Counted from the stretch's first letter, positions 9,287 to 18,601 are shown. The stretch: 64,000 bases of DNA from Allobosea robiniae (GCF_900102525.1 NZ_FNBZ01000001.1:1-64000); one strand, 5' to 3'. Made by a program: numbers and translations. The notes: generated from the letters alone by a model not told the origin.

Positions 9287-10105
9287 ATGAACAAGCTCAC
9301 CGCTCTCGCGCTGGCGGTCGCCGCCACGCTCGCCGCCGCACCTGCCATGGCGCAGGACACCCTCGCCAAGATCAAGGAGAAGGGCGTCCTCACCGTCGGC
9401 GTGAAGAACGACTACAAGCCCTGGGGCTTCCTCGATCCGTCAGGCAAGATCGTCGGCCTCGAGATCGATCTCGCGCAGGAGGTTGCCGCCAAGCTCGGCG
9501 TCAAGCTGGAGATGGTGCCGGTCATCGCCGCCAATCGCATCGAGTTCCTGCGCCAGGGCCGCATCGACATGATCGCCGCCACGCTCGGGGACACGGCCGA
9601 GCGACGCAAGCAGATCGGCATGATCGAGCCGAACTACTATGCCGGCGCCACCAACGTGCTCGCGCCCAAGAGCGCCGGCCTCAAGAAGTGGGAAGACCTG
9701 AAGGGCCGCAAGGTCTGCGCCGTGCAGGGCGCCTATTACAACCGCCGCGTCTCGCAGGTCTACTCGCCGGAGCTGGTCGTGTTCCCGTCGGTGCCGGACG
9801 GACTGAACGCGCTGCTCGGCAACAACTGCGTCGCCTTCCTCTTCGACGACACGCTGATCGTCTCGACGCTCTCGGGCGGCGACCCGAAATGGGCGAATTA
9901 CGAGATGCCGCTCAACTCGGAAGACCCGCAGCTCTGGGCCATCGCCGTGCGCCTCGACGACCTCGACGGCGCTTTCGGCAAGCTGCTCAAGGAGATGTCG
10001 GTCGACTGGCACAAGAGCGGCAAGCTGCTGGCGCTCGAGACCAAATGGGGCATCAAGCAGAGCCCCTACCTGATCGAGACCAACAAGAAGCTGAAGGGCT
10101 CGTAA
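9287..10105 (+). CDS. Polar amino acid/opine ABC transporter substrate-binding protein
   Basis: This 272-residue periplasmic binding protein belongs to the amino-acid (SBP family 3) group. A Sec signal peptide with cleavage after AMA is evident at residues 1-22, followed by the mature start QDTLAKIKEKGVLTVGVKNDYKPWGF, whose last part is typical for the family. A ribosome binding site (AGGGGATCG) precedes the ATG at 9287. Two permeases, an ATPase and a two-gene flavoprotein oxidase follow on the same strand, an arrangement like opine uptake operons. A REP-like palindrome separates it from the first permease, which may raise its expression relative to the membrane parts. Confidence 0.92.
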   Translation: MNKLTALALAVAATLAAAPAMAQDTLAKIKEKGVLTVGVKNDYKPWGFLDPSGKIVGLEIDLAQEVAAKLGVKLEMVPVIAANRIEFLRQGRIDMIAATLGDTAERRKQIGMIEPNYYAGATNVLAPKSAGLKKWEDLKGRKVCAVQGAYYNRRVSQVYSPELVVFPSVPDGLNALLGNNCVAFLFDDTLIVSTLSGGDPKWANYEMPLNSEDPQLWAIAVRLDDLDGAFGKLLKEMSVDWHKSGKLLALETKWGIKQSPYLIETNKKLKGS

Positions 10106-10134
10106 AACCGCCCGCCGATCCTGCTGCCTCCCTC

Positions 10135-10238
10135 GTCATTCCGGGCGAGCGAAGCGAGACCCGGAATCCATCGTAGAGCACCGACGCCGATCGATGGATT
10201 CCGGCTCCGCGCCGCTCGCGCGGCTTGGCCGGAATGAC
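10135..10238. repeat. REP-like mosaic palindrome between binding protein and permease genes
   Basis: The region has outer arms GTCATTCCGG (10135-10144) and CCGGAATGAC (10229-10238) and perfect 13-base inner arms CCGGAATCCATCG (10161-10173) and CGATGGATTCCGG (10192-10204). The text resembles the intergenic palindromes that recur many times in Bradyrhizobium and relatives. Transcribed, it would form a long hairpin just after the binding-protein stop codon and could stabilise that part of the mRNA or cause partial termination. Only one copy is present in this window. Confidence 0.85.
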
Positions 10239-10260
10239 CCGGAGCCAAACGGAAGAGCTC

Positions 10261-11001
10261 ATGATCGCAGCCTTCTTCGAGCGCCTGAACGATACGCAGG
10301 GGCTCAACTTCTCGATCTTCTACGATGCTTTCGATCGCTCCCGCTTCCTCACGGGGTTGTGGACCACGACCTATATCTGTGTCGTCTCGATCCTGGCCTC
10401 GCTGGCGATCGGGCTCATCGGCGTCTGGGTTGCGGGCAGCGGCTCGCGGCTCGGCCGCCTCGTGGTGCGGATCTATGTCCAGTTCTTCCGCAACACGCCG
10501 CCGCTGGTGCAGCTCTCCTTCTTCTATTTCGCCGTCGGCAGCATGCTGCCGACGGTCTCGGACGGTTTCGGCGGGCAGTCCCCGCTGGTCAGCGGCACGG
10601 GCTGGGCGATCATCGCCTTCTCGCTCTTCGCCGGGGCGTTCAATGTCGAGATCTTCCGCGCCGGGATCGAGGCCGTGCCCGAGACGATGGTCGAGGCGGC
10701 GGAATCACTCGGCTACACCCGCTTCCAGCTCTGGCGTCAGATCGTGCTGCCGCTGGCCTTCCGCATCTGCCTGCCGGCGCTCAACAACAACCTCGTCAAT
10801 CTCGTGAAGACCACCACCCTCGCCTATGCGATCGGCGTGCCCGAACTGCTCTACGCGGCATCGCAGATCTGGTCGGAGATGTTCAACGTCCGCGAGATGA
10901 TGAACGTGCTGCTCGTCGTCTATGTGCTGCTCGTCGCGGTGCTGGTCTGGGTGATGCATCGCTGGGAGAAGGCCATGCGCATTCCGGGCTACATGCCATG
11001 A
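10261..11001 (+). CDS. Amino acid ABC transporter permease (HisQ/HisM type), first
   Basis: This 246-residue inner-membrane protein carries several hydrophobic segments and the cytoplasmic EAA loop EAAESLGYTRFQLWRQIVLP that docks the ATPase (shown as part of a longer loop). The start is taken as the ATG at 10261, preceded by GGAAGAG; an upstream in-frame ATG at 10225 lies within the palindromic repeat and is less likely. It overlaps the second permease by 4 bases (ATGA), so the two are translationally coupled and probably form a heterodimer. Confidence 0.9.
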   Translation: MIAAFFERLNDTQGLNFSIFYDAFDRSRFLTGLWTTTYICVVSILASLAIGLIGVWVAGSGSRLGRLVVRIYVQFFRNTPPLVQLSFFYFAVGSMLPTVSDGFGGQSPLVSGTGWAIIAFSLFAGAFNVEIFRAGIEAVPETMVEAAESLGYTRFQLWRQIVLPLAFRICLPALNNNLVNLVKTTTLAYAIGVPELLYAASQIWSEMFNVREMMNVLLVVYVLLVAVLVWVMHRWEKAMRIPGYMP

Positions 11002-11849
11002 AGGCGGGCGCCACCGATCTCCCGGTCCTGAAACCGTTCCGCGCCGCGCCGATCGCGCCCAGCGGCCTTGCCGCACCGGCCCTGCTGAGCGCCGGCCTCG
11101 TCGCGGGCACGGCGATCGTCTTCGCGGCCTCGCTGGCGGTGGCGCAGGCGAGCGGGCCAGCGGCGCGTGACGGCGCCGTAACCATCCTGTGGCGCTGGGC
11201 GCCGCTGATCTTCCAGGGCTTCCTGTTCAACCTGCTGATCAGCTTCCTCTCGATGGCGCTGGGCACGGCAGTCGGCGTGCTGTTCGGCATCGGCCAGGTC
11301 TCGCCATCCGCGGCACTGCGCAAGCCGGCCTGGGCCGCGACGCAGTTCTTCCGCAACGCGCCCTGGCTCGTCCTGCTGTTCTACGCGATGTTCCTGCTGC
11401 CCTTCGAGATCAGGCTCGGCCCGGTCACGATCGCCTTTCCAGCCTGGATCAAGGCGATCATCGGGCTGGCGCTTCCGGTCGCGGCCAACGTCTCCGAGAT
11501 CGTGCGCGGCGGCATCCGCTCGATCCCCTCCGGCCAGTGGGAATCGGCCGAGGCGCTCGCCTTCACCCGCCGGCAGACGATGTGGATGATCATCCTGCCG
11601 CAGGCCTTCAAGCGGATGATCCCGCCCTGGATGAACCTCTACGCCATCCTGACCATGGCGACGACGCTGATCTCCGTCGTCGGCATCCAGGACGGGCTGA
11701 CGGTGACGCGCGCCGCGCTCGTCGCCGAGAGCCGGCCGGAGCTGATGCTGCCGATGTACCTGCTGCTGCTCCTGATGTTCTTCGCCTATTGCTACCCGAT
11801 CGCACGCCTCACCATGGCGCTCGAACGCCGCTTCAACGTGAAGGGATGA
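10998..11849 (+). CDS. Amino acid ABC transporter permease, second
   Basis: This 283-residue membrane protein is the partner of the permease at 10261. It has an N-terminal cytoplasmic stretch, a first membrane segment near residues 25-45 and the docking loop [20 protein letters not shown]. The start at 10998 overlaps the upstream stop codon (ATGA), and its end overlaps the ATPase start in the same way. It has the length and layout of HisM/OccM-type permeases. Confidence 0.9.
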   Translation: MKAGATDLPVLKPFRAAPIAPSGLAAPALLSAGLVAGTAIVFAASLAVAQASGPAARDGAVTILWRWAPLIFQGFLFNLLISFLSMALGTAVGVLFGIGQVSPSAALRKPAWAATQFFRNAPWLVLLFYAMFLLPFEIRLGPVTIAFPAWIKAIIGLALPVAANVSEIVRGGIRSIPSGQWESAEALAFTRRQTMWMIILPQAFKRMIPPWMNLYAILTMATTLISVVGIQDGLTVTRAALVAESRPELMLPMYLLLLLMFFAYCYPIARLTMALERRFNVKG

Positions 11850-12604
11850 CCATGGTCGCCAGACACCAACTCGGCGAGCCGGTCGTCGTCATCGAAGGGG
11901 TCGAGAAGGCCTTCGGCGCCTTCCCGGTCCTCAGGGATGTCAGCCTCACCATCCGCCGCGGCGAGACCGTCTGCGTCATCGGCCCCTCCGGCTCGGGCAA
12001 GTCGACGCTGCTGCGCTGCATCAACGCGCTGGTGCCGATCAACAAGGGCTCGATCACCGTCGCCGGCCGGCAGGTCAACGATCCCACGCTCGACAAGCTG
12101 GCGCTGCGCCGCGACGTCGGCATCGTCTTCCAGCAATACAATCTGTTCCCGCACAAGAACGCGCTGCAGAACGTGATGATGGCGCCGATCCATGTGCTGA
12201 AGCAGGACCGGGCCGAGGTCGAGGAGCGGGCCAGGCGCCTGCTCGCCAAGGTCGGGCTCTCGCACAAGCACGACGCCTATCCGGGCGAGCTCTCGGGCGG
12301 CCAGCAGCAGCGCGTCGCGATCGCCCGCTCGCTGGCGATGAACCCCAAGGTGATGCTGTTCGACGAAGTCACCGCCGCGCTCGACCCTGAGACCAAGAAG
12401 GAGGTGCTGGTCACCATCCGCGACCTCGCCGCGGAAGGCATGACCTGCATCCTCGTCACCCACGAGATGGGCTTCGCGCGCGAGGTCGCCGACCACGTCT
12501 ATTTCACCGATGGCGGCGTCATCGTCGAGCATGCGCCGCCGGCAGACTTCTTCGGCGCGCCGCGCGAGCCGCGCACGCGCGCCTTCCTCGAACAGGTGCT
12601 CTGA
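11846..12604 (+). CDS. Amino acid ABC transporter ATP-binding protein
   Basis: The 252-residue ATPase powers the transporter encoded just upstream. It has Walker [16 protein letters not shown], the Q-loop in QQYNLFPH, the signature [16 protein letters not shown] and Walker [13 protein letters not shown]. The more common wording of the last motif is DEPTSALD; the catalytic aspartate-glutamate pair is intact. The start ATG at 11846 overlaps the permease stop; an ATG 6 bases downstream is an alternative. Confidence 0.93.
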   Translation: MTMVARHQLGEPVVVIEGVEKAFGAFPVLRDVSLTIRRGETVCVIGPSGSGKSTLLRCINALVPINKGSITVAGRQVNDPTLDKLALRRDVGIVFQQYNLFPHKNALQNVMMAPIHVLKQDRAEVEERARRLLAKVGLSHKHDAYPGELSGGQQQRVAIARSLAMNPKVMLFDEVTAALDPETKKEVLVTIRDLAAEGMTCILVTHEMGFAREVADHVYFTDGGVIVEHAPPADFFGAPREPRTRAFLEQVL

Positions 12605-12684
12605 CACGCCACGCCGCACCAACCGGGCCGAACCTCAGCCGGTATCGACCCGAGACTGAACAGCGTCATTCGCGAGGGTGATCC

Positions 12685-14295
12685 ATGAACATCCCGGCCT
12701 CAGACCCCAAATCCGTCACCGGCAAGCCCCTGCCCATCGACGAGACGGTCGACGTGCTCGTCGTCGGCGGCGGACCGGCCGGGCTCGAAGCCGCGATCGG
12801 GGCCGCGGCGCGCGGGCTCGGTGTCCTGCTGGTCGACGAGAACCCGATTCCGTTCACGACGATGGGCGACGATGTGCCCCTGCATTTCGGGCAGGGCATG
12901 GCGGCGAATGCCCGCAACCGCAACGCCATGATGGAGGCCTTCATCGCCTCCGAGCCGCGGATCGAGGAGGCTTTCGAAGCGGGGGTCGACGTCCGCCTCG
13001 GGACGGCCTGCTGGGGGCTCTACGCGAACGGGCCGACGCTCGGCTGGATGCCCGGCCTCGTCGCAGGCCTCGCCGACGCGGAGCGCAGCGTTCTGGTGCA
13101 GGCCCGGCACGTCATCCTCGCCTGCGGCCGGCGCGACATGGGCCTCGGCTTTCCCGGCTGGGAGAAGCCGGGGGTGCTGGGCGCCACCGCTGCCCTCAAT
13201 CTCGCGACGCGCTACGGCGCCTTCGGCCCACGCAAGGTGATCGTTCTCGGCTCGAACACGGAAGCGCTGGTCACCGCGATCGCCCTGCGCGAGGCAGGCG
13301 TCACGATCGCGGCAATCGTCGAGCAGGCGCCAGAACCTGTGGGCGACGAAGACCTGCTGGCCAGCCTGCGCCAAGGCGGCACGGACATCCTGACCGGCCA
13401 TGTCGTGCGCGAGGCGGTGGGCCGCGACGCGGTCGAGGTGGCGATGGTCGCAAGACTGGATGAAAACGGCCGGCCGACCGGCGACGAGCGCGCCATCGCC
13501 TGCGACGGCATCGTGCTCTCGGTCGGCACCACGCCGGTCGTGGACCTGCTCGATGCGGCCGGCGGCAAGGTATCGTTCCAGGCCGAACGTGGCGGCTATG
13601 CCCCGGTTCTGGATGCAGATCAGCGCACCAGCCTCGCCCATGTCCATGCGGTCGGCGATTGCGCCGGGATCTGGCCGGCCAAGACCCGCGACCGCGCGAT
13701 CGCCGAGGCAGAGGCCGCGCGCGCCGTGGCGGCGCTGGGTCAGGTTGCGACGGGAAACAAGTCCGAAAGCCCGCCGGCACCGGCCTACGACATCGGCGAC
13801 TACCGCCTGGCCTGGGTTCGGGCGAGCGTGATCGAGGCGCGGGCCGAATTCCATGTCTGCCAATGCGAGGAGGTGACGGCCCGCGAGATCCTCGAGGTTC
13901 GCCCGCCGCGCTATCTCGACTGGCGGGACGAGCGCCGGAACGATCGCTCGCTGTCGGCGCTGCTCGGCGAAGGCCCGCCCAATCCAGACCAGGTCAAGCG
14001 GCTGACGCGGGCCGGCATGGGGCCCTGCCAGGGCCGCCGCTGCCGCGAGCAGGTCGCAGGCCTGCTGGCGCTGGGCGCCGCGCAACCGCTTTCCGCGATC
14101 CCGCTCGCCGGCTACCGCGCCCCGGTCAGGCCGATGCCGCTGGCGATGACGGCGCATGTGCCGGAGGCGCCCGGTCAGGCCGAGCATTGGGACACCTGGT
14201 TCGGCATGCACGCCCAATGGGTGCCGTTCTGGGAGGTGCCGGAGCGCTACACCGTCGCGAGCAACGACGCGACCGGCCCGGTCGCGAGCGAGTGA
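12685..14295 (+). CDS. Opine oxidase-like flavoprotein, large subunit with 2Fe-2S domain
   Basis: This 536-residue protein resembles the A subunits of octopine/nopaline oxidase, HcnB and LhpE. It has an N-terminal FAD motif (VVGGGPAGLEAA, near residue 26), a second nucleotide-binding motif (VIVLGSNTEALV, near 185) and a C-terminal BFD-like 2Fe-2S domain with Cys392, Cys394, Cys448 and Cys453 (CQC and CQGRRC). The spacing between the cysteine pairs is about 20 residues longer than in the second HcnB-like protein of this window at 54849. The small 2Fe-2S (HcnA-like) partner is not encoded here. It lies 80 bases after an amino-acid ABC transporter and 8 bases before the second oxidase gene. Substrate is unproven. 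Confidence 0.82.
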   Translation: MNIPASDPKSVTGKPLPIDETVDVLVVGGGPAGLEAAIGAAARGLGVLLVDENPIPFTTMGDDVPLHFGQGMAANARNRNAMMEAFIASEPRIEEAFEAGVDVRLGTACWGLYANGPTLGWMPGLVAGLADAERSVLVQARHVILACGRRDMGLGFPGWEKPGVLGATAALNLATRYGAFGPRKVIVLGSNTEALVTAIALREAGVTIAAIVEQAPEPVGDEDLLASLRQGGTDILTGHVVREAVGRDAVEVAMVARLDENGRPTGDERAIACDGIVLSVGTTPVVDLLDAAGGKVSFQAERGGYAPVLDADQRTSLAHVHAVGDCAGIWPAKTRDRAIAEAEAARAVAALGQVATGNKSESPPAPAYDIGDYRLAWVRASVIEARAEFHVCQCEEVTAREILEVRPPRYLDWRDERRNDRSLSALLGEGPPNPDQVKRLTRAGMGPCQGRRCREQVAGLLALGAAQPLSAIPLAGYRAPVRPMPLAMTAHVPEAPGQAEHWDTWFGMHAQWVPFWEVPERYTVASNDATGPVASE

Positions 14296-14303
14296 GAGCC
14301 GGC

Positions 14304-15470
14304 ATGAGCGAGATCAAGGGAGCTTCGGTCGTCATCGTCGGTGGCGGCGTCACCGGCCTCTCCGCCGGCTGGTGGCTGGCGCGGGACGGCGTCGACGTGC
14401 TGGTGCTGGAGAAGGGGCTGATCGGCTGGGAAGCCTCCGGCCGCAATGGCGGCGGCTGCTCGCACCACCATTCGCCTCTTTTCGCCGAGGAGCAGCGGCT
14501 CTGGCCGATCATGGACGAGTTGCTCGGCTACCCCACCGAGTTCCGGGGCGAGCGCATCCGCCTCGCCGCCAGCGAACATCAGATGGCGCTCTATGGACGC
14601 GCGCTGCGCAATGCCGAGCGACAGGGCTTCCAATCGGCGGTGCTCGACGTCAAGCAGGCCAAGGAGATGGTGCCGCTGGCGGGCGACACCGTCGTCGGCG
14701 GCTATCACTACAAGTTCGGCGGCCACGCCAATCCACACCGCACGCTGCAGGGCTATGCCTGGGCGATGCAGGACCATGGTGGGCGCATCCTGCAGCACAC
14801 CACCGTCACCGGGTTCCGCAGCGAGGGCGGGCGTGTCACCGCGGTCGAGACCGATCGTGGCCCGATCGGCTGCGACAGCCTCGTGCTCGCGGCCGGCCCG
14901 CAGACGGGGCGCTTGTCGGCGATGCTCGGGCAGGAGGTGCCGGTGCAGTCCGCCCGCTGCGAGATGATCGTGACGGAGCCCCTGCCCCTGATGCCGCTCG
15001 GCGGCGTCGACGGTTGCGGCCTCTATGGCCGCCAGACGCTGCGCGGCAACCTCGCCTATGGCGGCGGGCCGCATGAATGGCTGGCCCTGGCCGAGGAAGG
15101 CACGCCGGCGAAGCCGACCACCCCGCTGATGCTGCACATGGGCAAGCGCCTGGCCGAGCTTCTGCCCAAGGCCGCCCATGCCCGCATCATCCGCTCCTGG
15201 GCCGGGGTGATCGAAAACACGCCGGATGGCCGCCCGGTGATCGACCGGCTCGATGCGCAGGCGAATGTCGTGGTCGCCACGCTGTCGAGCGTCGGCTTCG
15301 GCCTGTCGCCGGCGAGCGGCCACGCGATCCGCGATCTCGTGCTCGACGGGGCCTGCAGCTTCGCCGACATCTCCTCCTTCAAGCTGTCGCGCTTCGCCGA
15401 ACTGGAGCCTAACTGGCGCGAGCTGCAGGGCTGGCAGGCATCAGCCGCGACGGCCATGCTGAGTGCGTGA
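14304..15470 (+). CDS. Opine oxidase-like FAD subunit (DAO family)
   Basis: The 388-residue protein is a D-amino-acid-oxidase-fold FAD enzyme. It starts at the ATG at 14304 (MSEIKGASVVIVGGGVTGLSAGWW), has the dinucleotide motif GGGVTGLSAG, the flavin-contact segment EASGRNGGGCSHHH and a C-terminal GFGLSPASGHAI that closes the FAD site. It corresponds to the B subunit of octopine/nopaline oxidases, HcnC and LhpB, and follows the likely A subunit after 8 bases. Together they would oxidise a C-N bond of an imported secondary amine or D-amino acid. It converges on the serine hydrolase gene 21 bases downstream. Confidence 0.82.
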   Translation: MSEIKGASVVIVGGGVTGLSAGWWLARDGVDVLVLEKGLIGWEASGRNGGGCSHHHSPLFAEEQRLWPIMDELLGYPTEFRGERIRLAASEHQMALYGRALRNAERQGFQSAVLDVKQAKEMVPLAGDTVVGGYHYKFGGHANPHRTLQGYAWAMQDHGGRILQHTTVTGFRSEGGRVTAVETDRGPIGCDSLVLAAGPQTGRLSAMLGQEVPVQSARCEMIVTEPLPLMPLGGVDGCGLYGRQTLRGNLAYGGGPHEWLALAEEGTPAKPTTPLMLHMGKRLAELLPKAAHARIIRSWAGVIENTPDGRPVIDRLDAQANVVVATLSSVGFGLSPASGHAIRDLVLDGACSFADISSFKLSRFAELEPNWRELQGWQASAATAMLSA

Positions 15471-15491
15471 AACGCCGCTCGACGGCCGTTG

Positions 15492-16655
15492 TCAGCCGCC
15501 CTCCCGAATTCGGTCGAGCACGGCATCCTTGAAGGCGAACCGTTCGGACCTGATATCGATGTCGTAGCTGGCCGCGAACGGGGGCTGGGGCTGGCACGAC
15601 AGCGTCACGATGACGACGTTGGCCTTGCGGTTCACATAAAGCGTTTGCCCGGCGAAACCCACGGCGACCATGGCGCCGTCGGGGTCGATCCACCAGCTGT
15701 AGCCGTAGCCATCGGCACCATAGCTGTTCGTCGACGGATCGAGGGTGAACACGCGCGAACCGGCGTCGTCGAGCCAATTCGGTGGCAGGACGGTCTCTCC
15801 GCCGATCACACCGCCATGCAGCAGAAAAAGCCCGAACCGGCCGAAGTCCCGCAGCGCCATGCCCGCACGGCTGCCGCCGATCTCCTGGCCGCCCTCGGAC
15901 TCGAGCGTGTAGAAGGCATCGAATTCCATGCCGAACCGCGACCAGATCTTGCTGGACATGTAGTCGGCCAGCGTCCGACCCGTGGCTGCCGAGAGCAACG
16001 CTCCGAGAACATAGGTATCGCCGGTGTTGTACAGAAACTGCGAGCCCGGCTTGTGCAGGCCGCGCACGCTTCGCATCAGGGCCAGGACGCCTCCCGGGAC
16101 CTTGTCGCCGAGCGACTTGCTGTAACGATTCACATGGGAATTGCGGTCAGTGTAGTCCTCGTTCCAGTCGACGCCCGACGACATGGTGATGAGATTGCGG
16201 ACGCTGACCGCGTCATAGGCGCTGTCGCGGAGCGCCGGCAGATAGAGCGAGACCGCATCGTCGAGGCTCGCGATGGCTCCGTCCTGAAGGGCGGCGCCGA
16301 CCAGCGTCGTCGTCAACGACTTGATCATCGACATGGATGACCATCGCAGATGCTCTTCCAGGCCCAGCGCATAGCGCTCGAGCCGGATGGTATCGCCCTG
16401 CAAGACGAGAAGCCCGGCGACATTGGCCCGATAGATATAGTCGTCGATGCCCCGGCGCTCGCCGCCCGTTTCGTATTCGACCGCGATTTCGGCAGCCCGC
16501 TTGAGCGGAAAGGCCTGCTGGCCTCGCCGAATGGGCCGGGTGGCGAACATGCTGTCGACATTGCGGTAGGCATGGGCCTGCCATGTCGGCGAGAGCAGGA
16601 GGAAATCCTCGCCTCGGGGGACGTAACGACGCGGCTCCGCCTTGTCCGTGCTCAT
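15492..16655 (-). CDS. NylB-like serine hydrolase (class C beta-lactamase fold)
   Basis: The 387-residue protein resembles 6-aminohexanoate-dimer hydrolase and other carboxylesterase/amidases of the penicillin-recognising fold. The nucleophile motif S-M-I-K is at Ser109-Lys112, Tyr168 lies in NEDYTD and Tyr209 in FLYNTGDT, matching the active-site Ser, Lys and two Tyr known for NylB. The wording VRNLITMSSGVDWNEDY and KIWSRFGM is also NylB-like. No signal peptide is visible, so it should be cytoplasmic. The ATG at 16655 overlaps the stop of the upstream binding-protein gene by 4 bases, tying it to an imported substrate, perhaps an amide or ester. Confidence 0.85.
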   Translation of the reverse strand: MSTDKAEPRRYVPRGEDFLLLSPTWQAHAYRNVDSMFATRPIRRGQQAFPLKRAAEIAVEYETGGERRGIDDYIYRANVAGLLVLQGDTIRLERYALGLEEHLRWSSMSMIKSLTTTLVGAALQDGAIASLDDAVSLYLPALRDSAYDAVSVRNLITMSSGVDWNEDYTDRNSHVNRYSKSLGDKVPGGVLALMRSVRGLHKPGSQFLYNTGDTYVLGALLSAATGRTLADYMSSKIWSRFGMEFDAFYTLESEGGQEIGGSRAGMALRDFGRFGLFLLHGGVIGGETVLPPNWLDDAGSRVFTLDPSTNSYGADGYGYSWWIDPDGAMVAVGFAGQTLYVNRKANVVIVTLSCQPQPPFAASYDIDIRSERFAFKDAVLDRIREGG

Positions 16656-18232
16656 GTCCGGCGCACTCCATAGAACAGCGGCAGGCCCTTCTGCACGCCC
16701 GTCAGATTGCTGCGATAGGCGGTCTGCTGGTAGTAAAGGCCGGTCGGTGCGTATGGCACCGCCTCGAAGGCGACCCGCTGGATCTCGGCGCAGATCGCGG
16801 CCTGGGCCTTTTCGTCCGCGGCCCGGAACCAGTCCATGCGGAGTTCTTCCAGCCGCGGGATATCGGACCAGCCGAAGATGGCGGAGGTGCCGCTCCCCCG
16901 CAGGAAGTTGTTGCTCGACGGGTTGAGCAAGCCGACGCCCGCGGTGAACGTCCCGACAATGTGCCATCCGCCCTTGTCGGGGGCCTCCCGGTTGTTTGCG
17001 CGGGCGAGCACCGTGCCCCAGTCCATCACCTGCATGTCGATGTTGAAGCCGGCCCGCTTGAGTGCGTCGGTCACCACCTCGCCCTGTGCCTTGAGCGTGG
17101 CGATATCGCCCGGCACGAGGTAGACGAGAGGCTCTCCCTTGTAGCCGGCTTCCTTCAGCGTGCGTTGCACGAAGTCCCGATCCGGCGGCTCCTTCTGCGC
17201 GTCGAGACCGATCGTGCTGGCCATCGGTGTGCCGGGAAGGAAATACCCGACCTTGTCGCGCCAGTATTTGGGGTCCTCGCCGATGACCGCGGTCATCACG
17301 TCCTTCTGGCTGATGGCTGCCAATGCGGCCCGCCGGACGCGCACATCGCTCGTCGGCCCCTGCAGGAAGTTGAAGCGGATCACCCCGGCCGAGCCGAACG
17401 TGTCGATCAGGTCGAGCTTGACGTTGTCCTTGGAGGCGAGCAGGTCCCAGTAATCAGAGGCGGGCTGCTCCCACCAATCGATTTCCCCGGTCTGAAGCGC
17501 CGAGGCGGCGGTCGCGACATCGGGCATCACCACCCACTCGACCCTGTCGAAATGAGCGATCTTGGGGCCAGCCAAGGCGCTGGTCTGGCCCCCCTGGCGC
17601 GGCACGTAGCCCGCGAATTTTTCATAGGCGAGGCGGCTGCCCGGCACCCTCTCCCCGGGAACGAAGCGATAGGGGCCGCTGCCGACCATCTCCGTCACCT
17701 GGACGGTCGCCTCCGTCAGCGCGAGCCGCTCCGGCATGATGACCGCGTTGTTGGTCCCGAACTTACCGAGAGCGTCCGGCAGCATCGGGAAAGGCGCCTT
17801 GAGCCGAAAACGGACCGCCCGGTCCGAAACGGCCGAAAGCTCGTCCGTGAGCGCCGCCAGGACCTGGCCGACATTGTCGCGCTTCCACCACCGTTTAAGG
17901 CTTGCGACCACGTCGCGGGCGAGAACCGGCGAACCGTCATGGAAGCGCAGCCCCTCCCGCAAGGTGAGCGTCCACTGCAACCCGCCCTGCTCGACGAGAT
18001 GGCCCTCGACCATCTGCGGCTGGGCCCGGTTATGCTCGTCGGCTCCATACAGCGTGTCGAAAATCAGCATCGCGTGGTTTCGCGTGACGTAGGACACGCT
18101 CATGATCGGATCGAGAATCGCGACATCCGATTGCGGGGCGAATTTGAGGACGGAGGCGCCTTGGGCTCGCACGATGGACGGCATGCTCAGGGCGGATGCC
18201 ATGCCGGCGAGAAATCCGCGTCTTGTGGCCAT
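16652..18232 (-). CDS. Peptide/nickel-type ABC substrate-binding protein (orphan, Tat signal)
   Basis: This about 526-residue SBP family 5 (DppA-like) protein binds peptide-like ligands in the periplasm. The N-terminus MATRRGFLAGMASALSMPS has a twin-arginine motif (TRRGFLA) and cleavage is likely after VRA. The family segment WTLTLREGLRFHDGSPV is present. The start is placed at the ATG preceded by a GGAGG-type site; another in-frame ATG lies 33 bases upstream at 18265. No permease or ATPase is in its operon, so it must borrow those of another transporter, for example the one at 23396-26783. It is cotranscribed with the NylB-like hydrolase and AtuA-like genes. Confidence 0.87.
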   Translation of the reverse strand: MATRRGFLAGMASALSMPSIVRAQGASVLKFAPQSDVAILDPIMSVSYVTRNHAMLIFDTLYGADEHNRAQPQMVEGHLVEQGGLQWTLTLREGLRFHDGSPVLARDVVASLKRWWKRDNVGQVLAALTDELSAVSDRAVRFRLKAPFPMLPDALGKFGTNNAVIMPERLALTEATVQVTEMVGSGPYRFVPGERVPGSRLAYEKFAGYVPRQGGQTSALAGPKIAHFDRVEWVVMPDVATAASALQTGEIDWWEQPASDYWDLLASKDNVKLDLIDTFGSAGVIRFNFLQGPTSDVRVRRAALAAISQKDVMTAVIGEDPKYWRDKVGYFLPGTPMASTIGLDAQKEPPDRDFVQRTLKEAGYKGEPLVYLVPGDIATLKAQGEVVTDALKRAGFNIDMQVMDWGTVLARANNREAPDKGGWHIVGTFTAGVGLLNPSSNNFLRGSGTSAIFGWSDIPRLEELRMDWFRAADEKAQAAICAEIQRVAFEAVPYAPTGLYYQQTAYRSNLTGVQKGLPLFYGVRRT

Positions 18233-18261
18233 TGTCGTTCCCCTCCAGGATTTGTTTGTCG

Positions 18262-18597
18262 TCATGTCAGCGGGTGCCGCCCGGCGTGCGCCAGTTCCGG
18301 CAGTTCGAGATCGAGCAGTGCCGAGCTGAGGCCCTTGCCGTGGGCGTCGAGCGCCAGCGAGCGTGTCACGCCGCCGCCGAGGGCGCCCTTCATGACGAAA
18401 TTCAGGGCGCCGAGCGCAGGCAGCTCGTAACGCGAGACAGGGCCGCTCGCGACGCCGGCGAAGAGCGCCGCCACGCGCGCTGCCGTGACGTGTTCGGCGA
18501 TGAAGGGGTAATCGCCTTCATCGAAGGCAATGACGGATATGGTCGCGACGTTGCCCTTGTCGCCGGTCCGGGAATGCGCGATCTGGCGAAGCTTCAT
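18262..18597 (-). CDS. AtuA-related C-terminal ferredoxin-fold-type protein
   Basis: The 111-residue protein beginning MKLRQIAHSRTGDKGNVATIS matches the small domain that is fused to the C-terminus of AtuA in the acyclic terpene pathway; its conserved AHSRTGDKGN segment is intact. Here it is a separate gene 4 bases after the DUF1446 gene. The biochemical role is not established for either part. A frame open upstream to 18786 lies inside the DUF1446 gene and is not coding. Confidence 0.82.
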   Translation of the reverse strand: MKLRQIAHSRTGDKGNVATISVIAFDEGDYPFIAEHVTAARVAALFAGVASGPVSRYELPALGALNFVMKGALGGGVTRSLALDAHGKGLSSALLDLELPELAHAGRHPLT

Positions 18598-18601
18598 GGC
18601 A

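Noticed and set aside
12700..14217. Reverse open frame of about 500 codons opposite the opine-oxidase-like gene
   Set aside because: No domain or motif; the forward frame has FAD and 2Fe-2S motifs.
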